DNA of 64,000 bases from Janthinobacterium sp. LM6 (GCF_002002885.1 NZ_CP019510.1:5146001-5210000); one strand, 5' to 3'. Numbered from the stretch's first letter, positions 37,183-47,033 are shown. Notes: generated from the sequence alone by a model not told the origin. Made by a program: numbers and translations.

Positions 37183-38457
37183 TCAGTCTTCCAGGAACAT
37201 CTGCTGCAGGTCATTCAGGAAGGACAGTCCCAGCGCCGTCGGGCGGATGACCTGGTGGTCGCGGTACAGCAAGCCTTTGGCTTCGGCCGCGTTCAGCGGC
37301 TGCTCGATGGCATTGAGGGCCAGGCCCGTACGCTCGGCGAACAGGTTCGGCGAAAAGCCCTGCGTCAGGCGCAGGGTATTGAGCATGAATTCAAAACCCA
37401 TTTCCTCGCGCGCCAGTTCACGCTCTTCCTGCACCGGGTTACCGGCCAGTACCGCGTCCATGTAGGCGCGCGGCTGCTTGTAGCGGGCCTGGCGCAGCAC
37501 GCGGTGCGGAAACGAAATCTTCGAATGGGCGCCTGCGCCGATGCCCAGGTAGTCGCCGAATTCCCAGTAATTGCGGTTGTGCTTTGCCTGGCGGCCCGGC
37601 TGCGCGTAGGCCGACACTTCATAGCGGCCATAGCCCGCCTGCGCCGCGCGCGCGGCCACCATGTCGGCGATATCGGCGCTCTCGTCGTCGTCCGGCAGCA
37701 CGGGCGGATACTTGGCGAACAGCGTGTTCGGCTCCAAAGTCAGGTGGTACAGCGACAGGTGCGGCGGCGCGAACGACAGCGCCGTGTCCAGGTCCTGCTG
37801 CGCCTCGGCCAGGGTCTGCGTGGGCAGCGCATACATCAGGTCGAGATTGAAATTGTCGAAGTTCGCGTGCGCGATCTCCACCGCGCGGCGCGCTTCGTCA
37901 TCGTCATGGATGCGGCCCAGCGCCTGCAGGTGGCGGCCGTTGAAACTCTGGATGCCGATCGACAGGCGGTTGATGCCGCTGGCCCGGTAAGACTTGAATT
38001 TTTCCGCTTCAAAGGTACCCGGATTGGCTTCCATGGTGATTTCGCAATCGGGCTCCAGGGGCAGCAAGGTGCGCACGTCCGACATCAGCCGATCCAGGCC
38101 CGCCGCCGACATCAGGCTGGGCGTGCCGCCGCCGATGAAGATGGTGTGGATCTTGCGGCCCCAGATCAGCGGCAGCGCCATTTCCAGGTCCAGGCGCAGG
38201 GCCGCCAGGTATTCGGCTTCCGGCAAGTCGCCGCGCACCTCGTGCGAATTGAAGTCGCAATACGGGCATTTCTTCACGCACCACGGGAAATGGATGTACA
38301 GCGACAGCGGCGGCAGGGCCGTCAGGTTCAGCGCGCCCGGCTGCAGGTATTTCAGGGCCGCCCCGGCCGCGCCGGAAAGGCCTTCCTGCGGCGCGGGCGA
38401 CGCTCCGGGCCTGGCCGCCGACTTGGCAACGGCACCCACCAGTTTGATCGGGATCAT
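37183..38457 (-). CDS. hemW: Radical SAM heme chaperone HemW
   Basis: This is a 424-residue radical SAM protein with the cluster motif CVKKCPYC (C60, C64, C67). Characteristic stretches include IFIGGGTPSLMS and YRASGINRLSIGIQSFN. HemW-type proteins bind heme and are often mislabelled as oxygen-independent coproporphyrinogen oxidase. The start overlaps the rdgB stop (38454-38457), so the two are coupled. The N-terminus is extended by about 45 residues compared with the core. Confidence 0.88.
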   Translation of the reverse strand: MIPIKLVGAVAKSAARPGASPAPQEGLSGAAGAALKYLQPGALNLTALPPLSLYIHFPWCVKKCPYCDFNSHEVRGDLPEAEYLAALRLDLEMALPLIWGRKIHTIFIGGGTPSLMSAAGLDRLMSDVRTLLPLEPDCEITMEANPGTFEAEKFKSYRASGINRLSIGIQSFNGRHLQALGRIHDDDEARRAVEIAHANFDNFNLDLMYALPTQTLAEAQQDLDTALSFAPPHLSLYHLTLEPNTLFAKYPPVLPDDDESADIADMVAARAAQAGYGRYEVSAYAQPGRQAKHNRNYWEFGDYLGIGAGAHSKISFPHRVLRQARYKQPRAYMDAVLAGNPVQEERELAREEMGFEFMLNTLRLTQGFSPNLFAERTGLALNAIEQPLNAAEAKGLLYRDHQVIRPTALGLSFLNDLQQMFLED

Positions 38458-39038
38458 CGCAGCTTTTCCACCAGCGCGCGCAGGGCCTGGCCGCGGTGCG
38501 ACAGCGCGTTCTTTTCATCGGACGTCAGTTCGGCCGCGCACTTGCCCAGCGCGGGAATGAAGAAGTGCGGATCGTAGCCGAAGCCGCCGCTGCCGCGCGG
38601 CGCCTCGACCATTTCGCCATTCCAGCGGCCGTCAGCGATCACCGGCTGCGGGTCGTCCGCATGGCGCACGTACACCAGCACGCAGTAGTAATACGCGGAC
38701 TTGTCGGCATGCGCTTCCAGGTCGGCGATCAGTTTGGCGCTGTTGGCCGCGTCCGATTTCGGCTCGCCCGCATAGCGGGCCGAGTACACGCCGGGCGCGC
38801 CGCCGAGCGCATTGACGCACACGCCGGAATCGTCGGCCAGCGCCGGCAGTCCCGTCAGGCGCGACGCGTGGCGCGCCTTCTGCAGGGCGTTTTCAACGAA
38901 GGTGTGGAACGGTTCGTCGCTTTCCGGCACATCGTACTCGCCCTGGGCATGGACGGAAAAACCGATGGTCGAGAGCAGCTCGTTGAATTCCTTGAGCTTG
39001 CCGGCGTTGTTGGAGGCGAGGATGAGGCGTTGGGTCAT
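38454..39038 (-). CDS. rdgB: XTP/dITP pyrophosphatase
   Basis: This is a 194-residue house-cleaning nucleotide pyrophosphatase of the HAM1/RdgB family. It opens with LILASNNAGKLKEF and contains ALADDSGVCVNALGGAPGVYSARYAG. It removes non-canonical purine triphosphates. ATG at 39038 fits the family start. It overlaps hemW by four bases and follows rph at 138 bp. Confidence 0.94.
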   Translation of the reverse strand: MTQRLILASNNAGKLKEFNELLSTIGFSVHAQGEYDVPESDEPFHTFVENALQKARHASRLTGLPALADDSGVCVNALGGAPGVYSARYAGEPKSDAANSAKLIADLEAHADKSAYYYCVLVYVRHADDPQPVIADGRWNGEMVEAPRGSGGFGYDPHFFIPALGKCAAELTSDEKNALSHRGQALRALVEKLR

Positions 39039-39176
39039 GTCAGTAGTCCGGTTGAAGTGCCGACATTGTAAACCTTTTGCGCTCCCCTCACCCTGGCCCG
39101 CTGCCGCGCTCAACGGCGGCAAATACGGGCTTGTTGCCCGGCGCGGCGGGCAGCGATGTGTAAATCTGTGTAAAGA

Positions 39177-39905
39177 TCAGATCCCCAATGCCTGCTTCTG
39201 CAGGGCGATCAGGTCGGCGATGCCGCCCTGCGCCAGGTCCAGCAGGCGGTTCATGCCGGCGCGGTCGAAAGCGGCGCCTTCGGCCGTGCCCTGTACTTCG
39301 ATGAAGTGGCCCGCTTCCGTCATCACCACGTTCATATCCGTGTCGCAGCCCGAGTCTTCCACATAGTCGAGGTCCAGCACCGGCATGCCCTGGTAGACGC
39401 CCACCGAGATGGCGGCGACAAAGCTTTTCACGGGGATGGCGGCGATCGCGCCGCGTGCCTGCAGCTGGGAAAACGCGTCATATGCGGCCACCATGGCGCC
39501 CGTGATCGAGGCCGTGCGCGTGCCGCCGTCGGCCTGGATCACGTCGCAATCGAGGTGCAAGGTGCGTTCGCCGAACGCCTGCAAATCGAAGGCGGCGCGC
39601 AGCGAGCGGCCGATCAGGCGCTGGATTTCCTGCGTGCGGCCGGACTGCTTGCCGCGCGCCGCTTCGCGGTCCATGCGCGTGTGCGTCGAGCGGGGCAGCA
39701 TGCCGTACTCGGCCGTCAACCAGCCCTGGCCCTTGCCTTTCAGGAAACCCGGCACCTTGTCTTCGATGCTGGCGGTGCAGATGACCTTGGTGTCGCCGCA
39801 CTCGATCAGCACCGAGCCTTCGGCATGCTTGGTGTACTGGCGGGTGATGCGGATGGCGCGCAGCGCGTCGACGGCGCGGCCGCTCGGGCGGGATTCAAAT
39901 GTCAT
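39177..39905 (-). CDS. rph: Ribonuclease PH
   Basis: This is a 242-residue phosphorolytic 3'-5' exoribonuclease that trims tRNA 3' ends. Signatures are [36 protein letters not shown] and [21 protein letters not shown]. Start and length are normal. Confidence 0.95.
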   Translation of the reverse strand: MTFESRPSGRAVDALRAIRITRQYTKHAEGSVLIECGDTKVICTASIEDKVPGFLKGKGQGWLTAEYGMLPRSTHTRMDREAARGKQSGRTQEIQRLIGRSLRAAFDLQAFGERTLHLDCDVIQADGGTRTASITGAMVAAYDAFSQLQARGAIAAIPVKSFVAAISVGVYQGMPVLDLDYVEDSGCDTDMNVVMTEAGHFIEVQGTAEGAAFDRAGMNRLLDLAQGGIADLIALQKQALGI

Positions 39906-40192
39906 GGGATGTCCTGTGTGATTGGGGTTGCGGCAGCGATTTTACCACCGCGCGCCCGTCTATTTGCAGTCATGCAACAGCGCAAGACGCAATGGCAGGC
40001 GGCGCACACATGATCCCTACAATCCTGCCCCGCCAAACACAATTTTCTTTACAATGCCGTAAAACGCACACTATTCAGCAATTTTCAGGCCATCAGACCA
40101 TGCGGTTCTGTTTTTGCGGCGCGGGCGGTATTGCCTGCGCTGGCTGATTAAGTGTATAAGTGACTGTATACAAGACCAAATCGGGGAATCCT

Positions 40193-41098
40193 TTGAGCAT
40201 TTCAAGCATGACAGGCTACGCGGTTGCCACCAGCGAAGGTGCTGCAGGCACACTGACAATTGAAATCAAGAGCGTCAACTCGCGCTTTCTCGACCTGCAA
40301 TTCCGGATCAACGACGATCTGCGGGCCCTGGAGCCTGACTTGCGCGCCGCCGTCATGTCCGCCATCACGCGCGGCAAAGTCGAGGTACGCCTGAGCTTTG
40401 GCCGCAAGGCCGCCACAAACGGCACGCAGGCGCTGAACCTGCCCTTGCTGGCCGAACTGGCGCGCCTGCAAAACGAAGTGGGCCAGCATTTCGTCTCCGC
40501 CCCCGTCATGACGGTGGCGGAACTGCTGCGCTGGCCTGGCGTCATCGAAGAAGCGCAAGTGGGACAGGAGTCCCTGCAGGCGGACGTGGGCGCGCTGACC
40601 AAACGCACCGTGGCCGCCTTCGTCGAGAGCCGCAAGCGCGAAGGCGCCGCGCTCGAAGCGGTGCTGGTGTCGCGCATCGAGGCGATGGAAGCCATCGTCA
40701 AGCGCATCACGCCCCTGATTCCGCAAGTGGTGGCGGCCTTCCAGCAAAAAGCCATCGAACGCATGCAGGATGCGCTGGGCCTGGCCAGCCAGGGCTCGAA
40801 TTCGGCCCTGTCGCGCCAGGACGCCATGGAGCGCATCCGCCAGGAAGTCATCCTGTACGGCATCCGCATCGATGTGTCGGAAGAACTGGCGCGCCTGTCG
40901 GCCCACCTGGGCGAAACGCGCCACATCCTCACCAAGGGCGGACAAGTGGGCAAGCGCCTCGACTTCATGATGCAGGAACTGAACCGCGAAGCCAACACGC
41001 TGGGCGCCAAGGCGTCCGTCAAGGAACTGGCCGACGCCTCGATGGACTTGAAGCTGCTGATCGAGCAGATGCGCGAACAGGTGCAAAACCTGGAATAA
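40193..41098 (+). CDS. yicC: YicC family endoribonuclease-like protein
   Basis: This is a 301-residue YicC-type protein. The N-terminal SMTGYAVATSE and SVNSRFLDLQFR are present, and the C-terminus DLKLLIEQMREQVQNLE is typical. Start: TTG at 40193 behind GGGGA gives SISSMTGYA; the GTG at 40160 is a longer alternative. The family is linked to stationary-phase growth and RNA degradation. It lies before gmk, apart from the small divergent doxX gene. Confidence 0.88.
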   Translation: MSISSMTGYAVATSEGAAGTLTIEIKSVNSRFLDLQFRINDDLRALEPDLRAAVMSAITRGKVEVRLSFGRKAATNGTQALNLPLLAELARLQNEVGQHFVSAPVMTVAELLRWPGVIEEAQVGQESLQADVGALTKRTVAAFVESRKREGAALEAVLVSRIEAMEAIVKRITPLIPQVVAAFQQKAIERMQDALGLASQGSNSALSRQDAMERIRQEVILYGIRIDVSEELARLSAHLGETRHILTKGGQVGKRLDFMMQELNREANTLGAKASVKELADASMDLKLLIEQMREQVQNLE

Positions 41099-41105
41099 CC
41101 CCCCG

Positions 41106-41516
41106 TCAGGCCAGGCGCGCTCCGGCGCGCCCCTTGTCGCTGGCGGCGATGACGACGCAGGCGAAAAACAGCACGATGCTGTATTCCACGCCGCCGGCGC
41201 CATGCTCGCCCACGAACCAGCCCTTGGCCGCATGCACGATGGCGATGCCGCCGATGCAGATCACCATCAGCCCGGCCGCCGCCCAGCGCGTGTATTTGCC
41301 GGCGATGAGCAAACTGCCGCAAACGATCTCGACGACGGTAATCGCCCACACCACGGCCAGGCCGTAAATAAATCCCTTGTCTTCCAGGAAGCCGGCAAAG
41401 CGGGGAATGGTGCCATTGGCGATGCGCGTGATGGCGTGCGCCATGAACATCACGGCGATGGCCACGCGCAGCAACAACATGGCCTGGGCGGAACTGAGAA
41501 ACGGGAAATTCTTCAT
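41106..41516 (-). CDS. DoxX family membrane protein
   Basis: This is a 136-residue protein with four hydrophobic segments (for example AMLLLRVAIAVMFMAHA and WAAAGLMVICIGGIAIVHA), the DoxX layout. It converges with yicC (8 bp between stops). Function in the cell is unclear; DoxX proteins are often linked to redox stress. Upstream there is a 9-base inverted repeat that may be an operator. Confidence 0.8.
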   Translation of the reverse strand: MKNFPFLSSAQAMLLLRVAIAVMFMAHAITRIANGTIPRFAGFLEDKGFIYGLAVVWAITVVEIVCGSLLIAGKYTRWAAAGLMVICIGGIAIVHAAKGWFVGEHGAGGVEYSIVLFFACVVIAASDKGRAGARLA

Positions 41517-41536
41517 GCGCGCATCCTGTCGGTAGA

Positions 41537-41576
41537 ATAGTTATTGAGAAAAAACCATCCAAATTAGATAACTATT
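41537..41576. promoter_or_regulatory. Inverted repeat upstream of doxX
   Basis: AATAGTTAT and ATAACTATT, perfect 9-base arms with a 22-base gap, lie 21 bp upstream of the doxX ATG in an AT-rich pocket. They could bind a dimeric regulator. Confidence 0.45.
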
Positions 41577-41726
41577 TCCTCAGGATAACAAGAAAAATAT
41601 GCGCAAGCGGGGCGGCAAGGCGCATCGCGGGGCTGGCTCGCCGCCTTGCCTCTTGGTAAAATACCGAATTGGGCGGCGCCCATGCAAGCGCAAACGCCGC
41701 CATCACACGCATATGGAAAGATCCGC

Positions 41727-42365
41727 ATGAGCCACCCTACCGCCTTCTCCGGCAGCCTGTTCGTGGTCGCCGCGCCCTCGGGCGCCGGCAAATCGACACT
41801 GGTCAATGCATTGCTGGCGCAAGAGCCCGGCATCAAATTGTCGATCTCGACCACCACCCGCGCGCCCCGTCCGGGCGAGCAGCATGGCCGCGAGTACTAT
41901 TTCACGACGGCGGAAGACTTCGTCGCACGCGCCGACCAGGGCGAATTCCTGGAATGGGCGGAAGTGCACGGCAATTACTACGGCACGTCGCGCATCATGG
42001 TGGAGCAGCAAATGCTGGCCGGCACCGATATCCTGCTGGAAATCGACTGGCAGGGCGCGCGCCAGGTGCGCAAGCAATTCCCCCGCGCGGCCGGCATTTT
42101 CATCCTGCCGCCATCGATCGATGCGCTGGAAGAACGCTTGAACAAGCGCGGCCAGGACGAGCCGCACGTGATCACGCGCCGCCTGCTGGCGGCCGGCGGC
42201 GAAATCGCACACGCTCCCGAGTTCGAGTATGTTATTATCAATGAAGAGTTTACGGTCGCTTTGTCCGAACTGAGCGCGATCGTGAGAGCGGCCCGTTGCC
42301 GGTTTGCGCAACAAGCGGCCCGCAACGCATCGCTATTCGCCCAGCTGGGCCTGCACGCAGAGTAA
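41727..42365 (+). CDS. gmk: Guanylate kinase
   Basis: This enzyme phosphorylates GMP to GDP. The 212-residue protein has the P-loop APSGAGKST (residues 16-24), then [20 protein letters not shown] and the substrate-binding [16 protein letters not shown] at 41727 has GGAAAG upstream. It heads the gmk-rpoZ-spoT cluster. Confidence 0.96.
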   Translation: MSHPTAFSGSLFVVAAPSGAGKSTLVNALLAQEPGIKLSISTTTRAPRPGEQHGREYYFTTAEDFVARADQGEFLEWAEVHGNYYGTSRIMVEQQMLAGTDILLEIDWQGARQVRKQFPRAAGIFILPPSIDALEERLNKRGQDEPHVITRRLLAAGGEIAHAPEFEYVIINEEFTVALSELSAIVRAARCRFAQQAARNASLFAQLGLHAE

Positions 42366-42417
42366 TTCGCCTGCACGCCAGTTCACACAGCACCACGCAA
42401 AAATTTTAGGAGTTACT

Positions 42418-42621
42418 ATGGCCCGTATCACAATCGAAGATTGCCTGAAGCAGATCCCTAACCGTTTCCAGCTGACCCTGGCTGCGACTTATCGCGCACG
42501 TCAGTTGCTGCAAGGCCACACCCCTAAGGTGGAGGCCAAGGACAAGCCTACCGTTGTTGCACTGCGTGAAATCGCTGCCGGTAAAGTCGGCATCGAAATG
42601 CTGAAAAAGGTCCCGATGTAA
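42418..42621 (+). CDS. rpoZ: RNA polymerase omega subunit
   Basis: This is a 67-residue omega subunit beginning [19 protein letters not shown] and containing [16 protein letters not shown]. It stabilises the beta-prime subunit and affects the response to ppGpp. It has a strong AGGAG site and lies 52 bp after gmk, with spoT next. Confidence 0.96.
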   Translation: MARITIEDCLKQIPNRFQLTLAATYRARQLLQGHTPKVEAKDKPTVVALREIAAGKVGIEMLKKVPM

Positions 42622-42703
42622 GTGGGAACCCGCGTGCCGGAACAGTGCTGACCCCTGGTTCTACCGTATCCTTTATTCACACTGTGAAGCAACGCGACGT
42701 TTT

Positions 42704-44986
42704 ATGAGTCTGACCCCAGCCGACACGACTTCCGCAGCACTGCCGCCCCTGGCCTCGCGCCAGGCGGCAAAATCGCAGGGCGCTTCCACGCCCGGCGTCG
42801 GCACGTCCGGCAGCAACATCCCCGCAGTACCGCCAGCGCCCGCCCTGGGCGTGGCCTCCGTCAGCCACCTGGCCGACAAGCTGGCCGAATACCTGTCTCC
42901 CGCCGACCTGAAAAAAGTCAAGGAAGCCTACCGCTTCTCCGACGAAATGCACCTGGGCCAGATGCGCCGCTCGGGCGAGCCGTATATCTCGCATCCGATC
43001 GCCGTCGCGGAAATCTGTGCCGACTGGAAACTCGACGCGCAAGCCATCATGGCCGCCCTGCTGCACGATGTCATGGAAGACCAGGACGTCAAGAAGGAAG
43101 AATTGATCGAGCGCTTCGGCGCCCCGGTGGCGCACCTGGTCGACGGCCTGTCGAAGCTGGAAAAGATCGAATTCCAGAGCCAGATCGAAGCGCAGGCGGA
43201 AAACTTCCGCAAGATGCTGCTGGCCATGGCGTCCGACGTGCGCGTGATCCTGATCAAACTGGCCGACCGCCTGCACAATATGCGCACGCTGGACTTCATG
43301 ACGGCGGCAAAAAAGCGCCGCATCGCCAGCGAGACCATGGAAGTGTACGTGCCGATCGCGCACCGTCTCGGCCTGAACAATATTTACCACGAGCTGCAGG
43401 ACCTGTCGTTCTCGCACCTGTATCCGATGCGCTACCGCACCCTGGCGAAAGCCGTCAAGGCGGCGCGCGGCAACCGGCGCGAAGTGGTCAACAAGATCAT
43501 GGAAGCCGTAAAAAGCACCTTGTCCATGGCCGAGCTCGATGCCGACGTCACGGGCCGCGAAAAGACCCTGTACGACATCTATAAAAAGATGCGCAGCAAG
43601 CATTTGTCGTTCTCGCAAGTGCTGGACGTGTACGGCTTCCGCGTGGTGGTGGGCAGTTTTGCCGACTGTTACGTGACCCTGGGCACCCTGCACAGCCTGT
43701 ACAAGCCCATGCCGGGCAAGTTCAAGGATTACATCGCGATCCGCAAGCTGAACGGCTATCAGTCGCTGCACACGACCGTCATCGGCCCCTACGGCACGCC
43801 CGTGGAATTCCAGATCCGCACGCAGGAAATGCACCGCACGGCCGAATCGGGCGTGGCGGCGCACTGGCTGTACAAGAGCGGCGAATCGAACCCGTCCGAC
43901 CTGCAGCAGCGCACGCATGCCTGGCTGCAATCCTTGCTCGACATCCAGCAGCAGACGGGCGACTCGGCCGAATTCCTCGAACACGTCAAGGTCGACCTGT
44001 TCCCCGATTCCGTCTACGTGTTTACGCCGAAATCGAAGATCATCGCCCTGCCGCGCGGCGCCACGGCCATCGACTTCGCCTATTCGATCCACACGGGCAT
44101 CGGCGACCAGACCGTGGCCGTCAAAATCAACAACGAAACCTCGCCGCTGCGCACCGAGCTGCACAATGGCGACATCGTGGAAATCATCACCGATTCCTCG
44201 TCGCGCCCCAGCCCGACGTGGCTGTCGTTCGTGCGCACCGGCAAGGCCCGCTCGGCCATCCGCCACCATTTGCGCACGATCAACCTGCCTGAATCGATCG
44301 CCCTGGGCCAGCAATTGCTGTCGCAGGCGCTGCAAACGCTGAACATCGACGCCGACCTGCCGGCGCCGCTGGTGGAACGCCTGCTCAACGAATCGAGCGC
44401 CAATTCCATGGACGAGCTGTACGCGGACATCGGCATCGGCAAGCGCATGGCCACCCTGGTGGCGCGCCACATCTTCGGTTTGATCGGCGGCGAAGCGGCC
44501 AGCATGCCAGTGGAACACAATAGCGGCAGCGAGCTCGACCCCGTCACCATCTGCGGCAGCGAAGGCGTTTCCGTGCAACTGGCGCCATGCTGTTTGCCGA
44601 TACCCGGCGACCAGATCATCGGCCAGCTGCGCCGCGACCAGGGCTTGCTCGTGCACACGAGCGACTGCTCGCAAGCGAAGCGCCAGCGCGCCAAGGAACC
44701 GGACCGCTGGATCGCCGTGCGCTGGGGAACGGAACTGAACCGCCGCTTCGACTGCCGCATCAAGGTGCTGATCAACAGCGAGCGAGGCATCCTCGCCCGC
44801 GTGGCCGCCGAAATCGGCGAATCCGACGCCAACATCATCTACGTGGGCATGGACGAAGACAAGGACAACGTCCTCGACCAGCTGCGCTTCACCGTGCAAG
44901 TCAAGGACCGCGTCCACCTGGCCGCCCTGCTGCGCAATGTGCGCCGCGTGGCCGGGGTCAACCGCATCTTGCGCGAACGTAATTAG
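42704..44986 (+). CDS. spoT: Bifunctional (p)ppGpp synthetase/hydrolase SpoT
   Basis: This is a 760-residue RSH protein. An HD hydrolase domain (LLHDVMEDQ, H121-D122) is followed by a synthetase domain (YGFRVVVGSFADCY; GKFKDYIAIRKLNGYQSLHT; VEFQIRTQEMH), a TGS domain (DLFPDSVYVFTPKSKIIALPRGATAIDFAYSIHTGIG) and a C-terminal ACT-like region. The KFKD motif is of the basic RXKD type seen in bifunctional SpoT rather than the EXDD of RelA. The first 50 residues are a low-complexity leader. Its stop codon is followed directly by a palindromic repeat. Confidence 0.94.
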   Translation: MSLTPADTTSAALPPLASRQAAKSQGASTPGVGTSGSNIPAVPPAPALGVASVSHLADKLAEYLSPADLKKVKEAYRFSDEMHLGQMRRSGEPYISHPIAVAEICADWKLDAQAIMAALLHDVMEDQDVKKEELIERFGAPVAHLVDGLSKLEKIEFQSQIEAQAENFRKMLLAMASDVRVILIKLADRLHNMRTLDFMTAAKKRRIASETMEVYVPIAHRLGLNNIYHELQDLSFSHLYPMRYRTLAKAVKAARGNRREVVNKIMEAVKSTLSMAELDADVTGREKTLYDIYKKMRSKHLSFSQVLDVYGFRVVVGSFADCYVTLGTLHSLYKPMPGKFKDYIAIRKLNGYQSLHTTVIGPYGTPVEFQIRTQEMHRTAESGVAAHWLYKSGESNPSDLQQRTHAWLQSLLDIQQQTGDSAEFLEHVKVDLFPDSVYVFTPKSKIIALPRGATAIDFAYSIHTGIGDQTVAVKINNETSPLRTELHNGDIVEIITDSSSRPSPTWLSFVRTGKARSAIRHHLRTINLPESIALGQQLLSQALQTLNIDADLPAPLVERLLNESSANSMDELYADIGIGKRMATLVARHIFGLIGGEAASMPVEHNSGSELDPVTICGSEGVSVQLAPCCLPIPGDQIIGQLRRDQGLLVHTSDCSQAKRQRAKEPDRWIAVRWGTELNRRFDCRIKVLINSERGILARVAAEIGESDANIIYVGMDEDKDNVLDQLRFTVQVKDRVHLAALLRNVRRVAGVNRILRERN

Positions 44987-45031
44987 ACCCCAAGGCAAAT
45001 ACTGGGGTCGGACCCTCAGGGTCCGACCCCG
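44987..45031. repeat. REP-like palindromic repeat A, between spoT and RAYT gene
   Basis: A leading ACCCCAAGGCAAAT is followed by a perfect stem: GGGGTCGGACCC (45004-45015) and GGGTCCGACCCC (45019-45030) with loop TCA. It begins directly after the spoT stop and ends 5 bp before the RAYT stop. Repeat B (59292-59354) is the same family in the opposite orientation. It may also act as a bidirectional transcription stop. Confidence 0.75.
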
Positions 45032-45035
45032 GCCC

Positions 45036-45680
45036 TTATGCTTTGCGGTTTGCAATTTTTTTCACGAATTCGGCACTGCCAACCGCCGCATTGCCACGGC
45101 TGGCGGCACGCAATGCCTGAAGCGCCGCTTCCTCATCCGCATGAAATAAAGCAGCATAGGCCTGCTGCCGCTCACCTTCGTTCTTACCCATGCGTAAATA
45201 GAGCGGATGTGGTTGTACCAAGGCATCCTCGCGCCCCTCCGCATTGCACCGATAACTGGACCAGCGGTAATGTCCCGGATAGCGCACCATACCGGCTCGC
45301 ACGGGATTGAGTTCGATATAGCGCTGGCATACCAGCAAATAGGTTTCATCCTGCACGACACAAGACTTGTAGCGCCCGTCCCATAGCGGTCCGGTACGAT
45401 GGTGGCGCCAGTTGATGTAGTGCGCGTACTCTTGCCCCAAGGCCTTCATCATGCGCGAAACAGCCAGAACACTACCTGCAGAGAGCAGCAAATGCACATG
45501 GTTTGTCATCAGGACATAGGCATGCAGGACACAGCTTTGCGCATGTAAGTGCCGCTGCAGTTGCTGCAAGTACCAGAGAAAATCAGCCGGTTCAAAAAAG
45601 CAGATGTGCCTGTCCGCCCCACGCTGCACCACATGCAAGGGCATACCAGGCATAAACAAACGCTGGATGCGGGCCATCAT
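45036..45680 (-). CDS. REP-associated tyrosine transposase (RAYT)
   Basis: This is a 214-residue Y1/IS200-like HUH transposase of the REP-associated type. The HUH motif is in LMTNHVHLLL (H61, H63). The downstream YAHYINWRHHRTGPLWDGRYKS matches the YxxYxN...TGxLWxGRYKS pattern, with Tyr85/Tyr88 candidates for the nucleophile. RAYTs are single-copy domesticated transposases that mobilise REP palindromes. The gene converges on spoT with a REP-like palindrome between the stops. It separates spoT from greB, which are often close neighbours. Confidence 0.88.
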   Translation of the reverse strand: MMARIQRLFMPGMPLHVVQRGADRHICFFEPADFLWYLQQLQRHLHAQSCVLHAYVLMTNHVHLLLSAGSVLAVSRMMKALGQEYAHYINWRHHRTGPLWDGRYKSCVVQDETYLLVCQRYIELNPVRAGMVRYPGHYRWSSYRCNAEGREDALVQPHPLYLRMGKNEGERQQAYAALFHADEEAALQALRAASRGNAAVGSAEFVKKIANRKA

Positions 45681-45746
45681 CGCTCTCCCGTCAAGGAAAG
45701 TTCCAGCGTGACAGGCTTACCAGGACTAACCCTGCGTCAACGCAAA

Positions 45747-46313
45747 CTACCCCTCACCCGGCGCCGGATACGTCACTTCCAGCAATTCCAGTTCCTGCTC
45801 GCCCAGCGGCGTGTTGAGGGTGATCACGTCGCCTTCGCGCGCCTTGGTGATGGTGCGGGCCATGGGCGAGACCCAGCTGATCTTGCCGTTCAGGGGGTCG
45901 AATTCATCGATACCGACGATGGTAATGGTGTGCGTTTCGCCGTCGCTGGTGCGGTAAGTTACCGTGGCACCGAAGAACACCTGGTCGTTGCCATGGTGCA
46001 CGCTGGGGTCGACGATGGCGGCCAGGTCCATGCGTTTCGTCAGGAAGCGGATGCGGCGGTCGATTTCGCGCAGCCGGCGCTTGCCGTAGATATAGTCGCC
46101 ATTTTCCGAGCGGTCGCCATTCGACGCCGCCCAATGGACGATGCGCACCACTTCCGGACGGTCGACGTCGATCAGCTGCAGCAACTCTTCCTTGATGCGC
46201 TGGTAGCCGGCCGGCGTGATGTAGTTCTTCGCGCCGGCGGGAATGGCCAGCGCCAGCGCAGCCGCTTCTTCATCGTCGTCGTTGTCGGATTCTTTTACAA
46301 AGGCTTTATTCAT
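45747..46313 (-). CDS. greB: Transcription elongation factor GreB
   Basis: This is a 188-residue Gre factor: an N-terminal coiled coil (YITPAGYQRIKEELLQLI ... GKRRLREIDRRIRFLTKRM) with the acidic tip D-SENGDYIYG, then a C-terminal FKBP-like domain (VSPMARTITKAREGDVITLNTPLGEQELELLEVTYP). It rescues backtracked RNA polymerase by stimulating transcript cleavage. The ATG at 46313 begins with a short acidic leader (NKAFVKESDNDDDEE). Confidence 0.9.
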   Translation of the reverse strand: MNKAFVKESDNDDDEEAAALALAIPAGAKNYITPAGYQRIKEELLQLIDVDRPEVVRIVHWAASNGDRSENGDYIYGKRRLREIDRRIRFLTKRMDLAAIVDPSVHHGNDQVFFGATVTYRTSDGETHTITIVGIDEFDPLNGKISWVSPMARTITKAREGDVITLNTPLGEQELELLEVTYPAPGEG

Positions 46314-46428
46314 CTGTCTATTGTAGCCCCGCCAGGGAGCCACGGGCACACGGGATGCGGGGGCAGGCGGGCTTTTTTGACGTATCATCGTGGCAATCGC
46401 GGCAAACCTGCGCCGCACACGGAAACGG

Positions 46429-47016
46429 ATGAAAAAATTCTACAGAGTCAGGCGCTGGCTGTTCGCGCCGCTGGTCTACCTGGCCGCCATCTGCCTGCTG
46501 ATCGAGGAATGGCTGTGGGCGACGGGCGCGCGCATCATGCAGATCATCGCGCAATTTCCGCCCCTGCATGCGCTCGAAGCGTGGATCAAGCGCCTGCCGC
46601 CGTACTGGGCGCTGGCCATCTTCGTGCTGCCGGCCGTGCTGCTGTTCCCCGTCAAGCTGCTGGCCCTGCTGGCCATCGCGCGCGGCCATGCCTTTTCCGG
46701 CATCGGCGTGATCGTCATCGCCAAGCTGGGCGGCGCGGCGGCCGTCGCGCGCCTGTATTCGCTGACGCGCCCCACCCTGCTCAGTTTGCCGTGGTTTGCC
46801 CGCTGGCACGGTTTATTTATGGAAACCAAGGACCGCTGGATCGCCCGCTTGCGCGCCACGCGCCCCTGGCGCCGTGTCAGCCGCCTGTCGGCCGCGCTGG
46901 GCCGCGCCCGACGTGCCTGGTGGCAACGCTTGCGCAAGGGCACGCCAGGGCGCCATAATTCGCGCCCGGCCAGGGTGCTGCGCCGCTTCGCCGCCTTCTG
47001 GCACGCCCGCCGCTGA
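46429..47016 (+). CDS. Membrane protein of unknown function with Arg-rich tail
   Basis: This is a 195-residue protein with three hydrophobic segments (residues about 8-26, 60-85 and 90-110) and a long C-terminal tail very rich in Arg, Trp and Ala. The ATG at 46429 has GGAAA upstream. Its stop touches the next gene (TGATG at 47014-47018), suggesting coupling with the sensor kinase. No family recognised. Confidence 0.6.
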   Translation: MKKFYRVRRWLFAPLVYLAAICLLIEEWLWATGARIMQIIAQFPPLHALEAWIKRLPPYWALAIFVLPAVLLFPVKLLALLAIARGHAFSGIGVIVIAKLGGAAAVARLYSLTRPTLLSLPWFARWHGLFMETKDRWIARLRATRPWRRVSRLSAALGRARRAWWQRLRKGTPGRHNSRPARVLRRFAAFWHARR

Positions 47017-47033
47017 TGAAGAAAGGCCACTCC

